This document shows positions 46,546 to 55,699 of a DNA stretch of 64,000 nucleotides, piece by piece (position 1 is the first letter of the stretch; every line of letters begins with the position of its first letter). The notes under the pieces were generated by a model, which was given only the letters and a program-made list of their open reading frames with translations, did no database searches and had not been told where the DNA came from. Where the stretch lies: contig JAPTOF010000002.1 of assembly GCA_028554755.1 (NCBI GenBank), positions 13,007,001-13,071,000 on the forward strand. The letters are read 5' to 3'. Position numbers and translations under genes: made by a program. The stretch comes from Cordia subcordata. Lineage: Eukaryota; Streptophyta; Magnoliopsida; Boraginales; Cordiaceae.

Positions 46546-46614
46546 ACTTTGGGATGGAATTTGGCTAAATGGATTGCAAAAACGGATTCAACACATCGAA
46601 AAAACCTTAGGAAC

Positions 46615-46845
46615 ACCCCTGGTCAACTTTGGTCAACACCGATCAAAGTCAAACCTGTTGGTCAAAGTCAACACCGGCCCTAAACACGTACTTCAGAGCA
46701 GAATCTAGAAAAACAGAACCCAAAAACGGACTCAGCATGTCGAAAAACGTGGGGTAAGGCTCTGGTCAAATCTGGTCAACCCTCGGTTAATGGTCAACGA
46801 TCAAAGTCAACCCCGGTCAACGCGGTCAAACAGGTCAACTGGTCT
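46615..46845 (-). promoter_or_regulatory. W-box-core cluster in E2 leader
   Basis: Twelve GTCAA words (TTGAC on the sense strand) occur in about 220 bp: 46622, 46632, 46648, 46661, 46667, 46765, 46775, 46793, 46806, 46816, 46825 and 46834. Many are TTGACC/TTGACT, the W-box bound by WRKY factors. They lie in the untranslated leader, downstream of the LTR promoter. Whether they act as an enhancer is inference. Confidence 0.55.
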
Positions 46846-47382
46846 CTCTCTCTTTTTTTTTTTTGTTTCAGGACTAAATCTAAGCCCAAATAAAATTTTA
46901 TTTTTTATTCTTTTGGCCTAAACTAAGCCCAAACCCAAAAAAAAGAAATTTATTATTTTTCTGACCTAGAACCCAAGCCCAACAAAAAATTAATTAACCC
47001 AAGACCCAAGACCTAGCCAAAATTGGACAAGGCCACTACCCAGGCCCGATCCAAATAAACCCAAAGACCCAAAGCCTACAAACCCTAAACCTGCTTTACA
47101 AACTTGAACCAATTTCAAAAAAATAATACCTGAATACCAAAAACCAACCTCAAGAGCACGCGAACTCTATCTTCTTCTCTTGTTCTTCAAACCCAAACAC
47201 GAACCACGACCCGCCGATGCAAGCTTCCACTCCAGCCACCAACGCTCAACATAAACAGCACCGGAGCACTCCCGCCGAACAAAGACCTTTGTTTGGTTAG
47301 GCACCATTTGGTTTGAGAAATTTTGGTTTCACAGTGAGTTTTGATTTTTCCTTTTTCCCTCAAGCAGCGGATTAATATCTAA

Positions 47383-47394
47383 GCTTTGATACCA
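47383..47394 (-). promoter_or_regulatory. Primer-binding site of E2
   Basis: Minus strand TGGTATCAAAGC, complementary to initiator tRNA-Met with one change, three bases inside the 5' LTR. Confidence 0.85.
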
Positions 47395-47397
47395 ATT

Positions 47398-47729
47398 TGT
47401 TGGGAAAAAACATGCAAACATGAAGAATACGAGAAGAAATAACAAACACAAGAATTACGTGGTTCGGCTTTAAAGCCTACATCCACAGACAACAGAGAAT
47501 AATTCTATTATTGATCACGAATGCTACAAGGCTCTTACTTTGATTTCTCTCTCACACATAACATAATGAGTATTGCCACATATTTATAGTGCAAAGGTTT
47601 CCTAAACCTATTAAGCAGAAAAGGCAACTAATTAATTATGTGCTACAAAAGGTAACAAGCGAATAAGGTAATATGCTAACAAGGAAATCTGCTATTCTTG
47701 TTGCCCAAGAATACGGGCCACATTCAACA
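47398..47729 (-). repeat. 5' LTR of E2
   Basis: TGTTGGG...CACATTCAACA, 332 bp. Foldback motif at 47457-47489. It retains AAGGTAACAAGCGAATAAGG, where the 3' LTR has only one AAGGTAA; E1 LTRs also have the longer form, so the 3' LTR is the one that lost 16 bp. Confidence 0.9.
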
Positions 47730-49646
47730 ATTTTATCTGCGATAGCTGGCAAATTCTGTTTAAAGTCCAACATGTTCAATTTATTGAGAGCAAGTAGGTT
47801 AAGATTTCTTGAAGTCGAATCTCTATCGTTCCCCATTCTAGAGAATGAGAAAGTCAATTATTATATTGGAATAAGTGTAAAGTTAAATAAATGACAATGA
47901 GTTGGCTTTCCAATATAGGATTCTTTTTAACGGATTTGGACCCCTTTTATAATGTTATAAGTACTAGTATACTTGATCCATGCAATACATGGAAGAAATT
48001 AGTACTTATAATATTCTTATTGTTGATGGTCAAATTTTACATTGGCCCTCTTTTACCCTTTGGGGAGGTGTGCATTCACGATGATTTGAGCGCATTCAGA
48101 GGACTTTTTCCTGCTACACTAATCACATTTTTTTTATTAAAGATCTACAAAAATTAAATAAAATATTTGAATTGAGAAAGTAAAAATAGGGGAAAAAAAG
48201 TCTATTTAAGGAAATAAGAAAAGGGATAGAAGAGGAATAATTCACTAATTGAACTAAAGTTATTTTTGGAGGAAAATATTTCATAGAATTAGGACAAGTG
48301 GAATCTAAAAAGAATCATGTACTTTGTTGATACAAAAAGAAGTGCCTAATAAAATTTATCCCATATATGTATCTTTTCCCTTTCACATTCTTACATCTAT
48401 TTCATTTTGATTTTTCTTTCTAAAATTATTTGATTTTACAAAAATATAAAATTTGTGATTATTGTAGAAAATATGCTAGAAATTTTATTTACAAAATATA
48501 CTTATATTTTATTTTTAAACAAATTGTCAAAATTGATGATCAACAATAAATAAAGATATAAAAAAAACTCATTTTTTCATGTATCACACGGGTGTAATAT
48601 AGCATACAATACATTAAGTATCATATCTTATTATTTCACTTAGCTAGTAAATTAGATATTGTACAAAATTCTAAATTTTATGTGACATTTTAATAGACAT
48701 TTTATTTGAAAATAATTTAACAAACATTAGATCATTCTTGTTTAGTCTCTTTTATTTATATTTGTTAGCAGAACAATTTCAATCTGTATTTAGAATTAGA
48801 TGTTGAGATTTTAATTTTTTTTTCATGAATAACTTGAATGATAGATTTTAGATTTCTAACTAAATGATTGTTCATAACTTTGAGTTAATGAGGTAAAAAG
48901 ATAAAAAAAAATTTTACAAATAGAATATATGGCTTTATATATATATATATATATATATATGTAAGTATGTATGTATGTATGTATGTATGTATGTATGTAT
49001 ATTTGTATATAACATTTCTAAATAATGGGATTAGGGAATAACGTGAGTAGTTGGAATTACTTTTCTTAGTAGTGAGGTCCTACATTTAAATCCTATGGGG
49101 AACAGGGGCTTAAAGAGATATTTCTAATTATAGATTGTAGTTGTTTTAACTATCATATTCAAAAGTAATAACTAGTTAATATTTTATGAATGATAATATA
49201 CTTTACTCTCTATTTCACCATACGCTTTGACTAGTTATATCACTTTTTTATTTTCTAATTCCTCTATAAAATTTTATTCTTCAAAACTTTTCCAACTTAA
49301 AATCAGTTATTGGTGTTCTTAGCGTAACTTTCCATTCCAAAACCAGTTTGCCTCTGCTCTAGTGTTTTTAGCATAAACACTAGTAACCACCAAATCCCTT
49401 CTCAACCAGCCAGTAAACACTTTGACAGACAAACATTGAGAATGAATACTAGATTGCATGTTTAAATTACGAGAGTTCTATTTCATGGGTACAAAAATTG
49501 AACTCAAATATGGATGATATGAATAAAGGAGTACATACGGAATGTTGGAGTTGATATTTCTTTTGAGGCTTTTGTCAATTTTCATGGAAGTTTCTTTTTA
49601 CTCATTTTTTGTTGCTATTATTAAATTTCAGGTATGAAAACTCTAA
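47730..49646. other. Non-coding, with microsatellites and a SINE-like remnant
   Basis: AT-rich. The plus ORF 47891-48157 (88 aa, hydrophobic) matches nothing I recognise. (AT)n and (GTAT)n runs lie at 48936-49002. At 49043-49095 the words GTGAGTAGTTGGAA and CTACATTTAAATCC have the spacing of tRNA-type A and B boxes and resemble the SINE remnants at 53930 and 56075. No gene seen. Confidence 0.4.
48936..49002. repeat. (AT)n then (GTAT)n microsatellite
   Basis: About 12 AT units, a short GTAA link, then about nine GTAT units. Confidence 0.95.
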
Positions 49647-50929
49647 TGTGGGTGCAAATATCTTAAGAGGGGGGCTGAATTAAGATATAAGTACTAATTT
49701 TCGTTTTAAAAATTCTCAGAAAATTTGCAACTTCTAACAATCAATATATCAAATATAATGTAAGCAAAATAAGCAAGTATAAAAATGGAAGTATAAGGAG
49801 AGAAGAAACAAACGATGTAAGGTGGTTCGGCCAAGCCTACATCCACCGCCCAAGGATGCTCCCCTTAGGACTTCAAAAACTCCACTAAGATGCTTCTTCA
49901 AATCTTGGTGAAGCACAAATCAAGTTCTTACAATCTCTTTGAAACCCAACTTCAAAGAATCCAAGAGATTTACTCTTTAGGATTTCCCCACACTTTACAA
50001 GCTCTAAAAAATAAATCTCACAAAATTTATAGCTCTCAAAGTGTGTATATACTCAAGAATTATGAAAAGATTGAATCTGCAATTTTCTTCAAGAAGAAGA
50101 TGAATAAGCTCTTGAAAGCTCAAATATATTGTAAGAATGGCTTAAAGATGTACTGTATGATGATAAACACTTTAGCACACTTCAATTCATGTTTAGAATG
50201 TGTATTAAATGAGTATTTAAAGAGATTTGGGGGTTAGGGTTTTTGGTAGGTGAAGAAGAAATGAATTTTCGTGAATCGTAATAAACGGTAGTGCATTTAT
50301 TACAAGAAATTGCTCAATGGTCGTCCACGGGTCGTCCGGCCAACCCCTTTTTCTTCTCTAACTAGGCCGGACGCATTAGCCGATCGACCGGCTAGGGGCT
50401 CCGGCTTTTTCTTCAACTCTCTGTTTGGTAGGCGACCCAGTCGTAGGTCAACCAGTCAGAACTGTGAAGTAAAGCCAGATTTTTGCAAAGATTATTTTAA
50501 GTGCAATTTTCAAAATTCCAAATTATTTTGAATAATTTTGTAAACACATGTTGTGAATTAAAACACCCCAAAAACTCATTTTATCTCTATGTGTGCATTC
50601 AAATACATTTGTGCATATGTTATTTCAAATGTGCAAGACTTGAAAATTTTTGCTATGAATAAGAAAAAGATTTTGAGCCAAGTCCACACAATATATATAG
50701 GCATTTCACAAAGAGAGCAAGAAGGAAAATAATGTCCGGTACCCCTTATGACTTCTCTTCTCCTCCTTATGCCTTTTCTTCTTCTCTTTCTTCAAATGAT
50801 GCTTTTTGTACATTTTCTTCAATCTTTCAAAGCTTCAACTAGATATTATCTCATTTTCACAAGAAGTTATTTAGTAAAATAATGCATATATTTTCATCAT
50901 CAAAATCAATAATAAATATTTAGCTAACA
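49647..50929 (-). repeat. Solo LTR, SIRE-type copia
   Basis: Read on the minus strand it begins TGTTAGCTAAATATT and ends with TTCAGCCCCCCTCTTAAG followed by ATATTTGCACCCACA. The start (TGTTAGC) and the pyrimidine-rich tail match the LTR of the SIRE-like element at 22285-23630 in type and position, and the length is similar (1283 against 1346 bp). No internal region or second LTR is near. Flanks TCTAA and CATAA agree only in part, so the duplication is eroded or the border is off by a few bases. It contains the LTR foldback (49820-49850) and a cluster of GACCGG words (50329-50470). Confidence 0.65.
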
Positions 50930-51343
50930 CATAACAATGTTACCCAAAATTGTCAAGAAGAGGCCAATTGGAAAGAGAGTATCTGATCTACCAGTACGTT
51001 TTAATAGATTATGGGTTTGGTAATTTGGTTTTTTTTTTTTTTTTTTGGGTTTTCCTATCTTGATGTTTTTTTTTTTTTTCCTTTTTCTTTATTTTGTTGC
51101 TGTTTTAAAATGCTCATTGAGCAAATTGGAGCCACTGAAGAATTGATAAAGAAAAATAGCGACAACTGATTTTAAGAAATTCATCAGTTTCCATAACTTC
51201 ATAATCTTTCATGCATACTGATGGATATTCTGAAATTTCCCTTAATCAAAGATCCATTAATTATTGATAGAATTGGTCGATACCAGAACTTATTTCTAGA
51301 GCATGATAAAGATAATTTGGTATCATTTCTCAATTCTCTTTTA

Positions 51344-51798
51344 GAGGGTGTTTGGATTGGCTTATCAAAAACCTACTTAAAGTACTTTGAGTTTTAAGTA
51401 ACTTTTTTTTAAGTAGTTACGTATTTAAATAAAAATTGTAATTATAAAAACAGTATTTACGTGTTTGATTAAAATGGATTGAAAAGTAATTTAAATGGTT
51501 AAAATAACTATTAAGGACACGATAATAAAATTTAAAAGGTAAGTATAAGATAAAAAAGTAAAGATATTTTAGTAATAAAAACAAAAGGGTAAGGATAAGA
51601 TAGTAAATAATTTGGTCAAACTTGCGTTTTTTTCAAAATGCTTCAAACCATAAAAAGGAGAAGCGTGGGGAGCTTTTTATTTTCTACTTAAAGCCAGTTA
51701 AAAAAAGTAATTTTTTAATTAAAACAAATTCTTTCATTAACTTAAATTAAGTTTTAAGTAGATATGACAAAAAAAAAAAAGCCAAATCAAACATCCTC
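51344..51798. repeat. Tourist-like MITE, 455 bp, TTA target duplication
   Basis: Begins GAGGGTGTTTGGATTGGCTT and ends AAGCCAAATCAAACATCCTC; the arms match with three mismatches. Flanked by TTA at 51341-51343 and 51799-51801. Subterminal AAGTACTTTGAG / CTTAAAGTAGTT-type words add to the foldback. Non-coding. The clearest PIF/Harbinger-type MITE in the window. Confidence 0.85.
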
Positions 51799-52330
51799 TT
51801 AATGATTCCCCATTTCAGTTTTAAAGCCAATATATGATCAATATATGACCAATTAATGAGCATATAATTTACACAATTTTTAAATATTAAAGATCATATA
51901 AGATAATTTTAAAATAATAAAAACTAAATTGATATTTTATATAAATATTAATCAAGTGGGTTATTTTTAAAATAATAAAAATAATAACATATTATATAAA
52001 TAATAAGAACTATTTGTGAAATATCCCCTAAAATCGCCTCAAATGTTTTAATGCTTTGTGGGTGTCTGTGGGACCTTATCCCCGCAATATCTATGCGTGG
52101 CTGGCTGTGTATTTCGTTATGACTTACCAGGCTTATCTCCACATCACCAGTGGTTTCTGAGGTATAACAAGAAAATGAATGGACCAAATAAAGTATCATA
52201 AGAGTTACTTTTTAGAACTTTTGTTTGGATAAAATTTCCAGTTATCCGAAGAATATCCAAACATTTTTCTCAGTCCAAACAAAAAAAGAATTGGAAAATT
52301 AGAAAAGAAAAAGAAGAAAAAAATATAAAA

Positions 52331-52450
52331 GGTGTTTGGCTTTGCTTATTTATTACTTATAAGTATTTAAATAATAAAAAATATGTTTATGAAATCCTTT
52401 TTCTAAATACTTATAAGTACCTAAATAAGCAAAGCAAAGCAAAACACCCT
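52331..52450. repeat. Foldback MITE, 120 bp
   Basis: GGTGTTTGGCTTTGCTTATTT at the left against AAATAAGCAAAGC...AAAACACC at the right. The arms extend through ACTTATAAGTA almost to the centre, so the whole element can fold into one hairpin. An extra AAAGC unit is present in the right arm. Confidence 0.75.
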
Positions 52451-52457
52451 CAAATGC

Positions 52458-52515
52458 TTAAGCAATTTTTGGAATGCTGAGAGTGTTTAAGCAATTTTTG
52501 GAATGCTGAGAGTGT
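52458..52515. repeat. Perfect 29-bp tandem duplication
   Basis: Two identical 29-nt units beginning TTAAGCAATTTTTGGAATG (52458-52486 and 52487-52515), directly after the MITE at 52331-52450. A further decayed GTGTTTGACTACGCTTATAAGC segment follows, probably another MITE end. Confidence 0.9.
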
Positions 52516-52860
52516 GTTTGACTACGCTTATAAGCTAGTCAAACTACCTTAAAAGTCAAAAAGGATGACATGTTAAATATTTAATTTACTTATCAATAAA
52601 TTAGATAGTTTTACAGCATTAATTAATGAAAGGTGATTTTAGTTATTTTAATCAATAATATTACTTGTAAGTTCTATTTACCAAATATATCAATAATTTA
52701 TAATTAAACTCATATTATTTAAAATACTTTCTACTCATTAATCACTAATTTATAAAAAAAAAAACTTTTGACTTATAAGCACCAACAACAAATAATCAAG
52801 TAAAAATAAGCAAAAATAAACGAGTCGTAAATCGTATCATCGTTTATGCGTTTTCAGAAA

Positions 52861-53001
52861 ATGGCGCCGCAAATAAAAGATCTCGTCCCACGTTCAGTTG
52901 CACAAGTTTTCACACTCATTCTCCGCCGCAGCCTCCGTCCAAGAATCAAACCAATGGTCTCAAGTTACAACTGTTTTCTCTTTGATAAGTTAATATTATG
53001 A
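52861..53001 (+). other. Short ORF in a GC-richer island, unrecognised
   Basis: An ATG preceded by TTTTCAGAAA opens a 46-codon frame beginning MAPQIKDLVPRSVAQ, basic in the middle (LRRSLRPRIKP). The first 100 bp is rich in CCGCC/CGTCC words against very AT-rich flanks. A splice acceptor-like TTTTCAG lies just upstream. I do not recognise the peptide and see no continuing exon. It could be a gene-fragment exon or chance. Confidence 0.25.
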
Positions 53002-54214
53002 GTAATATTGTTTTTTGTGTTTCTAAACAGTATAATATTGCACTCCTTACTGTTACATTAACATTTTCATTGATGTGAAAAAGATATTATTTTCTTAATT
53101 TTTTCACATTAACTATATTATTTTTACTAATTCCTATTTTTTTACGGGTTGGATTATATTCAATTTGAGAATTATTAAAACTAATAAATTTTCACATACA
53201 TGAAACTATTTAGTTATTCTTTTTTCTCTTTTAGTGATAACTGATAAGGATAGATAAACATTCATTTTTTCAGATTAAGAATAGCTCAAATAATCAAAAT
53301 TACCGTGTCAGAAGGTGAAGTTCTGAGTCCAAATATCTTAGAGGACGGGGCTTGGGTTTGGGATGGGGTTTAAAAAGAAGACAAAAAAAAAAGGAATATT
53401 CATTTACCCCTTAACCTTTTCCTTTAGTGGTCAATGACATCATGTGCAAACATGATGAGTGAAGCACGTGATCCAACTACGCACACCTCTGCCCACAACT
53501 TATTGCTTCTTGCATTGATAAGCCAAAACTATGGGATACATATAGAAGCAGATGTATCTAGACCCTTGTGTGGCTATCAATTGGTAATTGGTTGAGTGTA
53601 ATTAACTCTAATCCAAGGGTTTAACACAAGTTTAAAACAACTTGCAATGTCATCATAACTTTGAAATCTCAGCCATTTTTCCCCTAATTAATTACCAGAA
53701 TTCATCATTTGTACGCTTAAATTGGAATTATTTCAAAGCTACAGATTTGCATAAGTGCATTTTTAAAGTCAATTAATAGTAAAAGAATACTTGTGTAGGA
53801 GGTACAACTTCGAACTTTGGACTTTTAATCACAACGATATGTTGTTCGATTATTCGGCCAATAAACCCTTAGTTCGTGTTAAAACGCCAACAGGCTTAAT
53901 TTGTGTCCCTTTAGATTAGGAAGAGAGATTTTCATGTAGTTGATGCCATCTCCTCAAATGACTTGGGTTTGAATCTCACGAGAAATGAGAAACTGAATTG
54001 GGTACGTAAAAGTTTTAAAAAAAAACTCATGAGTAGCTTTTGTAGAAAAGCAACCATGCATAAGGTGTTTGGTTATAGAAAAAACTAAAGTTTTAACGGA
54101 ATTTTGAAAAAACATCAATTATGCTATTTTTTCTCAAGCTGCATTCTACAAACAACAACTTTATATATATACTCTTTATTAATTACAACAATTACAATAT
54201 ATTCATTTATTACT
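53002..54214. other. Non-coding, with a SINE-like remnant
   Basis: AT-rich sequence. At 53930-54015 the words CATGTAGTTGATGCC and GGGTTTGAATCTC are spaced like A and B boxes and are followed by GAGAAATGAGAAACTGAATT, resembling the copy at 56075-56195. At about 54062-54130 a TGTTTGGTTATAG segment suggests another decayed MITE end. No gene seen. Confidence 0.4.
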
Positions 54215-54606
54215 AAAAATTAAACATATTACTTAAAGTAAATTAAAAATTTTAAAATCTTAAAAATTAAAAATTAAAAAATACAAACAATTAAAGAAAT
54301 GTAAAACTAAAAATCTAAAATATTTAAATCAAATAAATAAATTGTAAATAGCACTTTGAAAATTAATTTTAACCAAATAAATCAAAAATTACTTTTTTAT
54401 CAAACAACAATTTTACCAAATAGTAAAATAAATTTTTTTTAACATGTTTGAATTTGTTATATATATTTTAAAATAGCAACAGAAGATTGAAACAATAATC
54501 CTAAATTGGCCCAAAGAGAGGCGAGATTGTTAACAAGCGAGAACCAAGGGGTCATTCACCCTAATTAGAGAAACGAGTACAAATTGGAAACAACAAAGAA
54601 ATATGA
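54215..54606 (+). repeat. Direct repeat copy 1 (with 55332-55699)
   Basis: Starts AAAATTAAACATATTACTT and ends CAAAGAAATATGA. The same series, including CAGAAGATTG, CCCAAAGAGAGGCGA and GAACCAAGGGGTCATTCA, recurs in order in copy 2. About 390 bp. The copies differ by scattered substitutions and small gaps. Non-coding. Confidence 0.85.
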
Positions 54607-54610
54607 TTGA

Positions 54611-55330
54611 CTGCGTGTTTGGCAAAGGTTTATGGAGTAGCTTTTAGCATTTTGATTATTGTTAAAGGAGTCTTGTTTGGTAAATTAGCTTTTTACATTA
54701 ACTTTTAGCATTTCTCAAAAGTTAAAAATTTTAGCCTTTCAGTTAACTTTTAGCTTTTTCGTTTTATTTTTGGCAATTTTACCCTTTCTTTATTTTTTTG
54801 GATCAATTCTACTCTTTCTCCAATCTCTCTATATTTTTATCTTTTTCACAAATATAATTAAAAAATAATATAGAAATAAATTTTAAACTCTATATAAACA
54901 ACATATACTAAAAAGTATACGTTTATTAGTTCTTTGTTCTTTACAAAATAAATTTTGAATATATTAAAATTAATTTTTATAATAGTGATACAAACGTTTT
55001 ATCAAAAATTAGTTATATTTTAATATTAAAATATTATTATAAAAATAAATATCTAACTATAAAATATATTATCTTATTCCTATAATAGTAATAATAATTA
55101 TAATTACTATACAATAACAATAATAATAATAACATGATATCAATGTCTTTTTACGTCATTTTACATTCATATACCAATCTAATAGTTAATTTTACTAAAC
55201 ATATTTTGTTCAATTAACTAGCTCAAACAGCTATCAACTAACAGTTAAAATACAACAACTACTAGTTATCCAAACAGTTATTCAAACAGCTATCACGTAG
55301 TATGACAACTAATTTTGCTGAACAGGCCCT
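54611..55330. repeat. MITE-like element between the direct repeats
   Basis: The left end CTGCGTGTTTGGCAAAGG and the reverse complement of the right end (AGGGCCTGTTCAGCAAAATTAG) form a loose inverted repeat. Further in, TTTGGTAAATTAGC on the left pairs in type with repeated AACAGCTAT / CTAACAGTTA words on the right. About 720 bp, AT-rich, no coding. The hAT- or Tourist-type class is undecided. Confidence 0.5.
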
Positions 55331-55331
55331 T

Positions 55332-55699
55332 AAAATTAAACATATTACTTAAACTAAATTAAAATTTTTAAAAATTAAAAAATAAAAAACTAAAAATAAA
55401 AAAATTACAAAAATTTTAAGAAATTTAAAACTAAAAATCTAAAATATTGAAATCAAATAAATTATAAAAAGCATTTTAAATAGTGATTTTAACCAAACAA
55501 ATCACAAGCTATTTTATTTTACCAATTAATAAATCAAATTTTTTCAACAGCATATTTGGATTCATTTTCTTTTAGAACAACGTCAGAAGATTGGAACACC
55601 AATTTTTTCTAAATAAACCCAAAGAGAGGCGACTTTTCGCAAGAGGGAACCAAGGGGTCATTCAAACGAGAATAAATTGGAAACGGCAAAGAAATATGA
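55332..55699 (+). repeat. Direct repeat copy 2 (with 54215-54606)
   Basis: Same orientation and order of words as copy 1, ending CAAAGAAATATGA at 55698. It lies immediately right of the MITE-like element, so the structure is repeat-MITE-repeat. Confidence 0.85.

Larger units (their letters stand above)
42149..47729 (-). mobile_element. Tork/TNT1-like copia element E2, nearly intact
   Basis: Full element with LTRs at 42149-42464 (316 bp) and 47398-47729 (332 bp), flanked by ATTTT on both sides (42144-42148 and 47730-47734). It has a primer-binding site, a long leader, gag (253 aa) and a 1022-codon pol frame, all on the minus strand. LTRs differ by about 13 substitutions (nearly all transitions) plus one 16-bp gap, so roughly 4% by eye, clearly younger than E1. 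Defects are few: a one-base offset between gag and pol, one nonsense codon near the end of RNase H, a lost zinc-knuckle Cys and two small in-frame changes in pol. Probably transcribable but not autonomous. Confidence 0.95.

Noticed and set aside
47891..48157. Hydrophobic 88-aa ORF next to E2
   Set aside because: No recognisable domain, no splice or promoter context, composition like the flanks.
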